NCBI GenBank assembly: GCA_002712005.1
Contig: PASP01000004.1
Coordinates: 157,302 to 221,301 of the forward strand
DNA from: Halobacteriovoraceae bacterium
Lineage (GTDB): Bacteria > Bdellovibrionota > Bacteriovoracia > Bacteriovoracales > Bacteriovoracaceae
Reading direction: 5' to 3'
DNA length: 64,000 bases
In this document: positions 25,636 to 33,942 of the stretch, piece after piece
Layout of the letters: each line of letters begins with the position of its first letter
Position numbering within the stretch: the stretch's first letter is position 1
Notes under the pieces: model-generated
What the model was told of the DNA's origin: nothing
What the model saw: the letters and a program-made list of their open reading frames with translations, nothing else
Databases searched by the model: none
Position numbers and translations under genes: made by a program

Positions 25636-27401
25636 ATAATGACTCTTAAAACTTCATCTATCGAAGTGAGTCCTTCTTCTACTTTATCAGCCGCGTGAAG
25701 TCTCATGGGAAGATATTTTCCCTGCGCGGCTTTTTCAAGGACCTGAAGCTCAACGCCTTCTTTTATGGCATTTCTCAAGGCCTCATCAATGGGAATCAGC
25801 TCATAAATACTCATTCTGCCCTTATAGCCCGTTTGTTTACAGTCTTCACAACCTGTCGCCTGATAAACATGCTCTGGCATTTCTCGATTAAAAGGTTTAG
25901 TCATCGAGTCCCACCAATCTTTATCTGTTTTCACTTTCTCTTTACATAGAGGACAAAGAACTCGAACAAGCCTTTGAGCGAGTACACCTTTCAAAGTGGC
26001 ATTCAAAAGATGAGGCGGAACACCTAAATCGAGTAATCGCGTAATAGATGATAAGGCGTCATTAGTGTGTAATGTACTAAAAACCATATGCCCCGTTAGA
26101 GAGGCTTGAATGGCCATAGAACTTGTTTCGGGATCTCTGATCTCTCCTACCATTATGATATCGGGATCCTGTCTCATAAAAGCTTTAATCGCATTTGCAA
26201 AACTAATATCGATTGATTTATTAACTTGCATTTGATTGAAGTCATCGTTGATGACCTCTACAGGGTCTTCAATTGTACAAATATTTACTTCAGGAGTTGC
26301 GAGATGTTTGAGCGTGGCATGAAGAGTTGTTGATTTACCTGAACCTGTTGGACCGGTTACAAGAACAATACCGAATGAACTTTCAGAAAGCTCTTTCCAC
26401 AATTTTAAATCTTCTTCTCCCATCCCCACTTCATCTAAAGTCTTATCGGCCATTTTCGGATCAAAGATCCTCATGACTAACTTTTCTCCATAGTGAGTTG
26501 GAATGGTGCTGGAACGAATTTCAATCATTCGTTGTGGTCCAAGTTCTCTTTTGATTCGACCATCTTGTGGTTTTCTTTTCTCATCGACTTTCATGCCGGA
26601 TAAGATCTTCATCCGACTAACCACTGAGAGCATGATTTCAGGATCAAACTTATAAACAATTCTTAGAGTTCCATCGATTCTAAAGCGAACAATACCTGTG
26701 CCCTCTTTTGGCTCGAGATGGATATCAGATGCCCTTTCTTCCCAAGCATACTGAAAGAGCCAATCTACGATTCCAGATATACCAGTCTCATCCTTACCTC
26801 TTAAGCTAGCATTACCTCGTCCAAGCATTTGTTCCATTTCTTGAACACGGCCTGTGGACTTCTTGCCTAGACCTCTTTCTTTCATGATTTTAGTTACAGC
26901 TTTTCTTACTGTGTAAAAATCTTCTATATTGGTTAGGATGGCCTGTGGATTTGAGACCACAAGCTTCACTTTCTTTTTAGTAATTCTTGAAACTTCATCA
27001 AGCCACTCTGTCATAAAGGGTTCGGCCGTGGCAATAGTGACTTCATCCTCTTCATCAGCAACAGGAAGGATTCCTAAGCGTTTCACATAAGCCTTAGGTA
27101 AGAGCTCAGTAATCTTCTCAATATCCATTTTTAAGGCATCAATATGGTGGTACTCATAGCCAGAATAAGTGGCCAGCCAACGAGTAAGATCCTCAAGACT
27201 TAAGCACCTTCCCTCATTTCTGCGATCAGGTATTTCGCATTCGTAAATGCTAAGTAAAGGATGGTGCTTACTTAATCTCTTTTTTCGAGAAATAAACTGC
27301 GCTTGAGACTTATCTATCATTCCAGACTTATAGAGTCCCTCTAACACTTCTTTTAAAGTGAGTGTGCGATTTGAATTATTGTAATTAAACTTAAGTGCCA
27401 T
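25632..27401 (-). CDS. Type IV pilus / type II secretion assembly ATPase (PilB/GspE)
   Basis: 589 residues. An N-terminal MshEN-like domain (about 1-150) precedes the ATPase core: Walker A GPTGSGKSTTL near 345, Asp box IEDPVE, Walker B DPDIIMVGEIRD, His box GHMVFSTLHTNDA, and the tetracysteine zinc motif CPLCKEK...CEDCKQTGYKGR near 490-540 that separates PilB/GspE from retraction ATPases. It powers pilus extension or T2SS pseudopilus assembly; no other pil or gsp genes are near, so which system it serves is open. It diverges from a PilZ-domain gene, a common partner in motility control. Confidence 0.9.
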   Translation of the reverse strand: MALKFNYNNSNRTLTLKEVLEGLYKSGMIDKSQAQFISRKKRLSKHHPLLSIYECEIPDRRNEGRCLSLEDLTRWLATYSGYEYHHIDALKMDIEKITELLPKAYVKRLGILPVADEEDEVTIATAEPFMTEWLDEVSRITKKKVKLVVSNPQAILTNIEDFYTVRKAVTKIMKERGLGKKSTGRVQEMEQMLGRGNASLRGKDETGISGIVDWLFQYAWEERASDIHLEPKEGTGIVRFRIDGTLRIVYKFDPEIMLSVVSRMKILSGMKVDEKRKPQDGRIKRELGPQRMIEIRSSTIPTHYGEKLVMRIFDPKMADKTLDEVGMGEEDLKLWKELSESSFGIVLVTGPTGSGKSTTLHATLKHLATPEVNICTIEDPVEVINDDFNQMQVNKSIDISFANAIKAFMRQDPDIIMVGEIRDPETSSMAIQASLTGHMVFSTLHTNDALSSITRLLDLGVPPHLLNATLKGVLAQRLVRVLCPLCKEKVKTDKDWWDSMTKPFNREMPEHVYQATGCEDCKQTGYKGRMSIYELIPIDEALRNAIKEGVELQVLEKAAQGKYLPMRLHAADKVEEGLTSIDEVLRVII

Positions 27402-27492
27402 AATTTACCTACTCATCTTATTTATCGGAAAATAGCACTAGAATATAAGGGTAAATTTAAAGTTTATAACCAAGCATACAACTCGGATAATC

Positions 27493-28209
27493 ATGAGCTC
27501 AGACAAAAGAGAATCTACAGAATTTTTAAAAGAATCCGTTACGGATGAACTTGAAATCATCGATATATTCAGAACTCTTCATCGTAAGAAAGAGAAGCTT
27601 TGGCTGTGGCAAGAAAATAAAGAAAATCCCAATCAGCGCTCTATCCACCTTTGTACCATACGTAAAGTCGATGTCTTGGCCAAGCTTATCTGGCTGAATC
27701 CACTGAACCAAAGTAAGTTCCACTTTAATCTCGACGAGCAAAGAAAGGATTCAGACTTTTTCCTCTATTCTAAAGCTAAGAATATGGCAGTCCGCTTTCA
27801 GGCCCGCGAAAGAGATAGTGAGTATATGTCCTTTTCAACTCCTAAAAAAATAAATGCATTAAGCGATGATTTTTCACAGAAGCTCAATCTTATTGAAAAA
27901 GAAAATGAGAGAGAACATATTCACGAGCGACAACTTCCCCGAAAGCAGGCCAAGGGAAAGCAAACGATTCAAGCTCTACTGGCAAATGAGCTTCAACCAA
28001 AGGCCTATGAGTTATATGACATTTCAGCCGGTGGACTCGCTATAAAATGGCAAGACCCGGGTTATTTCAAAAAAGGTGATCAGATTAAAATTCTCTCCAT
28101 CAATGGAGCGGCACTTAAGCAACCTATCCAAGGTGAAGTTGTCTCCATTAGAGAAATGAACGATGAAATCTTTAAAATTGGAGTCCAATTTATTAAAGGC
28201 GAATCTTAA
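27493..28209 (+). CDS. PilZ-domain protein, predicted c-di-GMP binding
   Basis: 238 residues, no membrane segment. The C-terminal PilZ domain (about residues 140-236) has both nucleotide-binding elements: an RxxxR motif (RQLPR) and DISAGGLAI, the D/NxSxxG motif. The N-terminal 130 residues form an uncharacterised domain (LEIIDIFRTLHRKKEKLWLW at its start). It is divergent from the PilB/GspE ATPase gene, 91 bases away, so a role as a c-di-GMP-dependent regulator of pilus function is a reasonable inference. Its stop shares TTAA with the next convergent gene. Confidence 0.82.
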   Translation: MSSDKRESTEFLKESVTDELEIIDIFRTLHRKKEKLWLWQENKENPNQRSIHLCTIRKVDVLAKLIWLNPLNQSKFHFNLDEQRKDSDFFLYSKAKNMAVRFQARERDSEYMSFSTPKKINALSDDFSQKLNLIEKENEREHIHERQLPRKQAKGKQTIQALLANELQPKAYELYDISAGGLAIKWQDPGYFKKGDQIKILSINGAALKQPIQGEVVSIREMNDEIFKIGVQFIKGES

Positions 28210-29099
28210 TTTTGGTCCGCCAATTTCTGCCATCGAATAAGTGGACCAAAGATCGTATCAATTTGATCACCATTATAATGAATTTCTTCTAATGTCCCTG
28301 ATAGAATCTTCAACTGGCTCGTTACAAAAATCGAGTCGCTATATTCATCAAACATGGGATAATCGCGAATGAAGGCCCTCTCTTCTAGATCATTTTCAAG
28401 ATTTAATAGGATTCCTAGAAAGCTGCCAGAACCTCTTCGAATGGGAACTCTAGGGGCCATAAAAGCAAGCTCTTCAATTCTGTCTCTTAAAAAGTTTTCT
28501 TTCTCTTCCTGATCTTCAGGGAGACCTCTCGTTGTAATAAGATAGTAAATGATTTCTATCCCAAATCTCTTTTCATCTTCAGGACGAATGGCCAATAGGG
28601 CCTTTGCATCGTCAGGGTCAGATAAGAGATATTTTTGAGTCACCTCATCAAATTGAGGAGCGAATAAAACTTCCTCAGCATAGAGAAAAGGCTTCATCCC
28701 CTCACCTGCTTCAACATATAGGGGATTCACTTTAACAGTGGTTCCCGCTCCCGCATCTTTAAGTTTTTCTATAAGATGACCAAGCATCATCAATTTTAAA
28801 TTGCGTTGCGGAGCTTGAAGTTTAATTGATCTTTCTTCAACTTCTTCTTTTTTTAATACTCTCTCCAGACGTGTGGCCAGCGTTGGTTCTGTGAAAACCA
28901 AATAAGAGTCTGTATCATTTTCGTTTTGCTTTTCAATAATAGGCTGACCATTCTCACCCACCAGAACATGGACAAGTTGATAGCTATTAAGAGATTGAAA
29001 TTTATTTCTATATTTAGGAAATTCCTTAGATAAAATTTCTCTTCTTAGAATCTTCCAAGCAGGAGCATTCTTAAGTTCCATAATAAATTCTAAGTCCAT
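28206..29099 (-). CDS. Conserved-looking cytoplasmic protein, unknown
   Basis: 297 residues, acidic, soluble, no signal peptide. GGAG six bases before the ATG at 29099 supports the start. Visible features: a helical N-terminal third, RNLKLMMLGHLIEKLKDAG in the middle and a Gly/Arg-rich patch APRVPIRRGSGSFLGILLNL near residue 225. No family recognised. It is followed by, and converges with, the PilZ gene; a link to pilus control is possible but unsupported. Confidence 0.65.
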   Translation of the reverse strand: MDLEFIMELKNAPAWKILRREILSKEFPKYRNKFQSLNSYQLVHVLVGENGQPIIEKQNENDTDSYLVFTEPTLATRLERVLKKEEVEERSIKLQAPQRNLKLMMLGHLIEKLKDAGAGTTVKVNPLYVEAGEGMKPFLYAEEVLFAPQFDEVTQKYLLSDPDDAKALLAIRPEDEKRFGIEIIYYLITTRGLPEDQEEKENFLRDRIEELAFMAPRVPIRRGSGSFLGILLNLENDLEERAFIRDYPMFDEYSDSIFVTSQLKILSGTLEEIHYNGDQIDTIFGPLIRWQKLADQN

Positions 29100-29221
29100 C
29101 GTTTACTCCATAAATGAGAGGTCAAAAGCTACGATATCCTACCTGAATGGTGATGAAAAAGAAATCCACAAGAATGGGGCCAACAAAGAAATAAAGGCCG
29201 TCTAACCCTTCCTTAAATCTT

Positions 29222-29947
29222 TTAAGCCTTATCTTTTTTAGAGTTTAGTCCATAGGGATAATGAGGAAGATGTTCCTGAATTAAAGGCTGAGAAATAGGT
29301 CCAGATGCATTTTCCCATTGCAGAAGAAATTCCCTTAAAATCATGTAACTTAGCCCCCAAATGATGTGGCCCTCATAATTGATACAGGGAAGGGTTTTAT
29401 TTTGATGAGATAATCTAAATTCTCGTTCCATAATGGACTCTTCTCGTAAAAGTCCTTTAAGAGGAAACCAAAAAGCATCATCCACCTCAATGGGACATGG
29501 AGTAAGATCAGGTAGTTGCTCATTCCCACCATCCCCTTCAGAGATAAAGGAAGCGTGAGCAGAAATGGCCAAAGGAGAAGATTTTCCTCCCATGCGAACC
29601 TGAATTTGATAGAATTCACCAAGGTAAGAATCTGCAGGTATTTCGAGTCCTACTTCCTCATAGGTTTCCCTATAGGAAGCTTCTTTTAATCCCTCTCCCG
29701 GCTCAACGCCTCCGCCAGGAAAAGCGTAATGTCCCGACCAAGGATCTTTCTCATTCTTTACTCTTCTAATCATGGCGAGGTAAGGATAGTCATCCTCTTT
29801 AATTTTACAAAAAACCAAATGAACAGAAGCCCAATATTTAATTTGAGAAACTTCTGATAAATGTTTTTTTAACTCTAACTCTCCCTTAAGGGAACTAAGC
29901 TCAGAGTAGTTCTGAATGGGCATAGGATAATTTATCCAATCCCTCAC
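29222..29947 (-). CDS. Nudix hydrolase (NudL/CoA-pyrophosphatase-like)
   Basis: 241 residues. A perfect Nudix box lies at residues 79-101 (GX5EX7REUXEEXGU, with REtyEEvGL), and FPGGGVEPGE precedes the catalytic helix. Flanking regions (YLAMIRR upstream; PIEVDDAFWFPL and HIIWGLSYMIL downstream) resemble the CoA pyrophosphatase branch, which also has a conserved W-G-L segment near its C-terminus. Substrate remains uncertain. The start used is GTG; an ATG nine codons on is an alternative. Upstream lies the small CxxC protein gene, 30 bases away. Confidence 0.88.
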   Translation of the reverse strand: MRDWINYPMPIQNYSELSSLKGELELKKHLSEVSQIKYWASVHLVFCKIKEDDYPYLAMIRRVKNEKDPWSGHYAFPGGGVEPGEGLKEASYRETYEEVGLEIPADSYLGEFYQIQVRMGGKSSPLAISAHASFISEGDGGNEQLPDLTPCPIEVDDAFWFPLKGLLREESIMEREFRLSHQNKTLPCINYEGHIIWGLSYMILREFLLQWENASGPISQPLIQEHLPHYPYGLNSKKDKA

Positions 29948-29977
29948 CTAACGGCAATCATGGGTAGGGAAAAAGGC

Positions 29978-30229
29978 TTAGGCAAAGCTAAAGTCAAAAT
30001 CATCGACTTCACTGGTTTGTCTTTTTGAGAATTCAAGAGCAAGAAGCGGATGCTTTTGCAAGAAGCGGCTCTCACCTTTATGGAAGAGCTCAACAGAACA
30101 TATCAAACAGAGATGGACACTTTTAATTTGGCCTTCGTAAACCCTATAGAAAATGCCTTTTGAAAGAGCCGAGTCTGTTCCATTTCGAAACTTCCAATCA
30201 ACACCCTCCAATTTGCATACCTGACACAT
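29978..30229 (-). CDS. Small double-CxxC protein, probable zinc binder
   Basis: 83 residues. CQVCKLEG at the N-terminus and CLICSVEL near residue 42 give two CxxC pairs, a four-cysteine zinc-ribbon-like arrangement. The C-terminal third is acidic (VDDFDFSF). AAGGTAGA precedes the ATG. The likely role is a small adaptor or nucleic-acid binder; nothing more can be said. It is the first gene of a short minus-strand unit with the Nudix hydrolase. Confidence 0.6.
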   Translation of the reverse strand: MCQVCKLEGVDWKFRNGTDSALSKGIFYRVYEGQIKSVHLCLICSVELFHKGESRFLQKHPLLALEFSKRQTSEVDDFDFSFA

Positions 30230-30324
30230 ATTCTACCTTATTTTTTGTAACCTTTCTTTATATTCGGTACGTTTGTGCGAAACATTAGAAATTTTATTTA
30301 GAAAACAGGGATTATTTAACATGC

Positions 30325-30352
30325 GTCATTTTTGTTGTTAAATAAAAATGAC
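30325..30352. repeat. Inverted repeat upstream of the DUF3015 gene
   Basis: Nine-base perfect arms (30325-30333 and 30344-30352) around a ten-base loop. It lies about 95 bases before the DUF3015 start and could be an operator or the end of an unseen transcript. The rest of the 217-base gap 30230-30446 is A/T-rich with no gene seen. Confidence 0.4.
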
Positions 30353-30446
30353 AGAGCTCAGCATTTAACGACCAAGTTTTTTTCTTTACAATCTTTCAGA
30401 ATCCACGACAATTGAAGTTTCAAAATATAACTTTCATGGAGGAAGA

Positions 30447-30872
30447 ATGAAGAAACTTTTAGTTACTCTTGTATCAATGCTTTTCGTTGGAAACCTTTAC
30501 GCGGCTCACGGACCTGCTGGTTGTGGACTTGGTTCAGTAATTTTCGAAGGGAAAACTGGACTTGTATTCAACGTACTTGCTGCAACTTTTAACGGAACAT
30601 CTGGTAACCAAACATTTGCTATGTCTACAGGGACACTAGGATGTGAAGATGCAAAGTCTGCAAAAGTAACTGGACCGGTATTTATCCAAAATAACCGTGA
30701 GAAACTTGCTAATGATATTTCTCGTGGTCAAGGTGAAACTCTTTCAGCTTACCTAAAGCTTATTGGTCAAGAGAATGCTAACACTTCTGTTCTTAAGCAA
30801 AACTTTGCAAATCTTTTTGCTGCTGATCAAGATGCTGATAGCATCCACAATGGTATTGTTGAACTTATCTAA
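30447..30872 (+). CDS. DUF3015 secreted protein
   Basis: 141 residues with a signal peptide cut near LYAAHG. The mature start GPAGCGLGSVIFEG and the segment ATFNGTSGNQTFAMSTGTLGC are diagnostic of DUF3015, a family of periplasmic or outer-membrane proteins of unknown role found mainly in Proteobacteria and Bdellovibrionota. GGAGGAAGA precedes the ATG. Strong bias to U-ending codons suggests high expression. A perfect terminator follows, lying inside the leader of the next gene. Confidence 0.88.
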   Translation: MKKLLVTLVSMLFVGNLYAAHGPAGCGLGSVIFEGKTGLVFNVLAATFNGTSGNQTFAMSTGTLGCEDAKSAKVTGPVFIQNNREKLANDISRGQGETLSAYLKLIGQENANTSVLKQNFANLFAADQDADSIHNGIVELI

Positions 30873-32751
30873 TAGAAGATATATTCATATCCTGAAAGGG
30901 CCCTTTATTTGGGCCCTTTTATTTTTAGGGTGCCCAAACTTCTCAATGGCCAAAACACCATCAATTGAGAAATTATCCCGTGATCCCCAATGGCTAAAAC
31001 TCTATCGTTACCACTCAGTAGGAAGCTCCAATGATTCAACTGTCACAAATGAAAGTTGGTTCTTTCACAGTGATGGCCGTCAAGATCCCTTAAAAGAGTT
31101 AGAAGAAGCGATAAACGTTCTTTCTCATAGTCAGGATAAGAGATGCTTATTTCCTGCACGAACTCTTTTCTTAAAGAGAAAAGGTCTTTTAAAAGAAGGA
31201 TCTGACACTTGTCCAAAGTATGAATACTTTGCAAGAAAATTACAGCTTGAAAATATTTGGATCGTATTTGCTAGCTATTATGTGAATAATCCCAGTAGTG
31301 CCTTTGGCCATACTCTCTTTAAAATTGAGGGAAAAGGTAATCAACAAAATGATTATCTCGAGTATGGAGCTAATTTTGCCGCGCAGACAACGACTTCAAA
31401 TCCCTTAATCTATGCTATTTTAGGGCTTACAGGGGGATTTAAAGGTAACTATGGATTGCTGCCCTACTTTGTCAAAATACAAGAATATAACGACAGTGAA
31501 ACAAGAGACTTATGGGAATACAAACTCAATTTTAATGAAGAAGAAAAAGAATTATTCTTGGCCCACTTATGGGAAATGGATCAAGCTCAATTTGATTACT
31601 ATTATCTGACGGAAAATTGCTCCTATCACTTATTGGCCTTTCTTGAGGCGATAAGGCCCGAGCTTAAGTTCACTCAAAAAATGCCCTATTTTGTTCTTCC
31701 TTCAGAAACTCTATCTATTCTCAATAAAGAAAAAGGTTTTGTGGCCCAAATAAAAAAAAGGCCCTCCCAATTCAATATTGTAAAACGAAGATTTGAGAAC
31801 TTATCTCCCGCTGCTCAAGACTATTGGACAAGAACAAAAGATTATCACCCTGCCCCCTCTCTCTCTTCGACAGAGAAGGCAAATTACCTCGATTACACTA
31901 TTGATTATATCGACCTCAAGTTTCAAAAAGATCTCTACAAAGAAGCTCAAGCAGGATCAAAGAATGCTAAAATCACTCAGATAAAACGAGAGGTTAAACT
32001 TGAGAGATCGCGCTATAATGAGCCTTCAATAAAGATCACTCCCCGCTTAAAACAATCTCCTGAGAGAATTCATCCCCCCAGAACTCTAAGTTTAGGATAC
32101 CAGTGGCGTCAATATAGTAAGCAAGGACTTCAGGCCAAAACTCTTCATAAGAATACTCTCTTTGGATATCGATTCTCTTTTCATGAAATGCTAGATAATC
32201 CTGAAGGAGCTCCAACTTGGTCAGAGTTAATCATGGGCAAAATCTTAGCTCGCTACGATGAAGAAGTTAAAAAAGTTTATCTTGATCAGTTTACGCTCTT
32301 TAGAACTCACGCAAATCAACAAACTCTCATGGCCCCTCATGACTTATCTTGGCTGGTAGAAATGGGAGCGAGGGACCACCTCTTCAGCGAACATCATGAT
32401 TTTGGCCCCTATGTGAAGACCCATATTGGATATAATTGGCAAAATTCTAAAGAACTCTTTAGGATCGTACTTCCCTTCGAGTTAGATTACTCTTCACGAA
32501 ACTCCTATATAAAAAGTAATTGGAAACTCCTAGCTTCTCCACGTCTAAGTTATTATCGATATCTTACAAAGAAACTAAGAGGACATATTGATGTAGGGGC
32601 TATGTGGAGAAGTTATCAAAAGAACAAGACTTCAGGATTTCTAGAAAGTGCGTTTCAATATGACCTAAATTCTTACTTTTCTTTGGAAGCAAATTCTTTT
32701 CTACAAAAGAAATTACATCGTTCAACTTTTCTAATGAAATACTATTTCTAG
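30850..32751 (+). CDS. DUF4105 (Lnb N-terminal periplasmic domain) protein, first copy
   Basis: 633 residues from ATG 30850, chosen because it starts a signal peptide (basic NRRYIHILK, then a hydrophobic segment, then cleavage near FSMAK); starting at 30945 would leave no export signal. DUF4105 hallmarks: NPSSAFGHTLFKIEG near residue 152, and YYLTENCSYHLLAFLEA near 254, a His/Cys pair resembling a papain-like (NlpC/LRAT-type) centre. The C-terminal half is beta-rich and ends in Phe, suggesting an outer-membrane barrel. A terminator hairpin of the preceding gene lies within the signal-peptide codons. Stop shares CTAG with the convergent gene. Confidence 0.8.
   Translation: MVLLNLSNRRYIHILKGPFIWALLFLGCPNFSMAKTPSIEKLSRDPQWLKLYRYHSVGSSNDSTVTNESWFFHSDGRQDPLKELEEAINVLSHSQDKRCLFPARTLFLKRKGLLKEGSDTCPKYEYFARKLQLENIWIVFASYYVNNPSSAFGHTLFKIEGKGNQQNDYLEYGANFAAQTTTSNPLIYAILGLTGGFKGNYGLLPYFVKIQEYNDSETRDLWEYKLNFNEEEKELFLAHLWEMDQAQFDYYYLTENCSYHLLAFLEAIRPELKFTQKMPYFVLPSETLSILNKEKGFVAQIKKRPSQFNIVKRRFENLSPAAQDYWTRTKDYHPAPSLSSTEKANYLDYTIDYIDLKFQKDLYKEAQAGSKNAKITQIKREVKLERSRYNEPSIKITPRLKQSPERIHPPRTLSLGYQWRQYSKQGLQAKTLHKNTLFGYRFSFHEMLDNPEGAPTWSELIMGKILARYDEEVKKVYLDQFTLFRTHANQQTLMAPHDLSWLVEMGARDHLFSEHHDFGPYVKTHIGYNWQNSKELFRIVLPFELDYSSRNSYIKSNWKLLASPRLSYYRYLTKKLRGHIDVGAMWRSYQKNKTSGFLESAFQYDLNSYFSLEANSFLQKKLHRSTFLMKYYF
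30895..30927 (+). terminator. Intrinsic terminator of DUF3015 gene, embedded in DUF4105 leader
   Basis: Perfect nine-base stem (30895-30903 with 30911-30919), seven-base loop, then TATTTTT. It starts 22 bases past the DUF3015 stop, yet lies inside the reading frame that supplies the signal peptide of the following protein. Confidence 0.85.
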
Positions 32752-33392
32752 CTATTCCACCAAGAAAACTTAATATACATAGATTGTTTCTTGGAGATAA
32801 TGAGGTAATGAGTCGTGAAAAATCCTCCACCGGGGTATAATTCAACACCATCTTCAAACTTTATAATTTGAACAAGTTCACCCATAAAAGTTTTGCGAAT
32901 ATAGTCTTGTGTTCCAGAGCTGGCCTTAAAGAAAAGATCTACAAAGAGCTCATCAAATTCAGAAAAGCTATATTCATCAATAATCTCGGATTGAAGAGAT
33001 AACTCAGTTGCATCAATTTCAACATTTAAGAAAGAAAGGATATGAGAAATATCTGCAAGTTCAATTTCATTACGTTGAATTTCATCTAAAGAAAAATGAA
33101 AAAGAGAAGTAATTCTTTGGTCATAATCGCTCTCATTTTCTAATTCATTAGAGCGCATATGCCCAACTTCAGCTTCCACGTTTCCAGGAAGAGGGAAAAT
33201 GCTTAAGCAAACTCTTTCATTATCTCTTACTAGTGCATCCTTATGAAATCTCTCTTCTGAAGCGCATGAGTTATAAGATACCTCAAAGCGACCGCTTTCC
33301 ACTAAATCTCTTACTACAGGATGATCCTCGTAATAAGCAAGGGCCTGTTTCCATGTCAAAAGAGTTAAGGTGAATAAAATAAGTGATTTCAT
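32748..33392 (-). CDS. Secreted protein of unknown function
   Basis: 214 residues. ATG 33392 is preceded by GGAGGAAAT and starts a signal peptide ending ALAYYED. Mature protein is acidic, alpha/beta, with two cysteines near the N-terminus; a run VGHMRSNELENESDYDQR and a beta-rich end (LYPGGGFFTTHYLIISKKQ). No domain recognised. Its stop shares CTAG with the DUF4105 gene on the other strand. A 17-base A/T palindrome lies 76 bases upstream. Confidence 0.65.
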   Translation of the reverse strand: MKSLILFTLTLLTWKQALAYYEDHPVVRDLVESGRFEVSYNSCASEERFHKDALVRDNERVCLSIFPLPGNVEAEVGHMRSNELENESDYDQRITSLFHFSLDEIQRNEIELADISHILSFLNVEIDATELSLQSEIIDEYSFSEFDELFVDLFFKASSGTQDYIRKTFMGELVQIIKFEDGVELYPGGGFFTTHYLIISKKQSMYIKFSWWNS

Positions 33393-33467
33393 ATTTCCTC
33401 CATCGGAATTCAATGGAGTTCTAACATGGTCCTAACAAACGCATAAGAATAATAGTTCTGTGTTTCT

Positions 33468-33484
33468 TATCTAAAATTTAGATA
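33468..33484. repeat. A/T palindrome upstream of the secreted-protein gene
   Basis: Perfect 17-base palindrome (eight-base arms TATCTAAA / TTTAGATA around one A). It sits between the end of the gene at 33514 and the start at 33392. It may be an operator or a weak terminator. Short and A/T-only, so chance is not excluded. Confidence 0.35.
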
Positions 33485-33513
33485 GTAACATCATAACCAA
33501 CTGAAATTAGGAA

Positions 33514-33942
33514 TTATTTTTTAAGCTGTTTTTCGATTTTTGACATTACATCCTGCATATAATCTTCAGGCTGGCGGTAATCATATAAAACGCACTGCTT
33601 CCATTTATCGTAGGATGGCCTATCTTTCTTTTTGCTAAGTTGATCGTAAAGGTGAAAACAATTTAAGTAGAGTGAGCGTCCCTTATAATTCTCAGGCAAG
33701 AGATGAGGAAAGAGAAACTCAATAAGTTCAACCTCACTAGGGCGCTGAGACATTTGGGATATTTGTACGAGATCTTCCTTCCCTGTTTTTTGAACCCACT
33801 CATACATTCGACTCTCGAGTTTCTTTAATTCCTTAAAGTCCAATTGATCCGGAATAAGATCTAAGGTACTCGTCGCAAAAGTACTCTTGAGAACGAATAA
33901 ACAAAGTAAGCTAAAGATTTTTTTTCCAACTCTTTGATTCAT
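33514..33942 (-). CDS. Secreted protein of unknown function
   Basis: 142 residues from ATG 33942, which overlaps the transglycosylase stop by one base (TGATG), so translation is coupled. Signal peptide ends near STFATS. The mature part is helical and charged, with three cysteines (LYLNCFHLYD, KQCVLYDYR). It could be a periplasmic partner of the transglycosylase. No family recognised. Confidence 0.62.
   Translation of the reverse strand: MNQRVGKKIFSLLCLFVLKSTFATSTLDLIPDQLDFKELKKLESRMYEWVQKTGKEDLVQISQMSQRPSEVELIEFLFPHLLPENYKGRSLYLNCFHLYDQLSKKKDRPSYDKWKQCVLYDYRQPEDYMQDVMSKIEKQLKK

Noticed and set aside
29100-29221. Open minus-strand frame reading EGLDGLYFFVGPILVDFF after the Nudix gene
   Set aside because: It looks protein-like but has no start codon and ends within the gap; could be a decayed remnant or chance.
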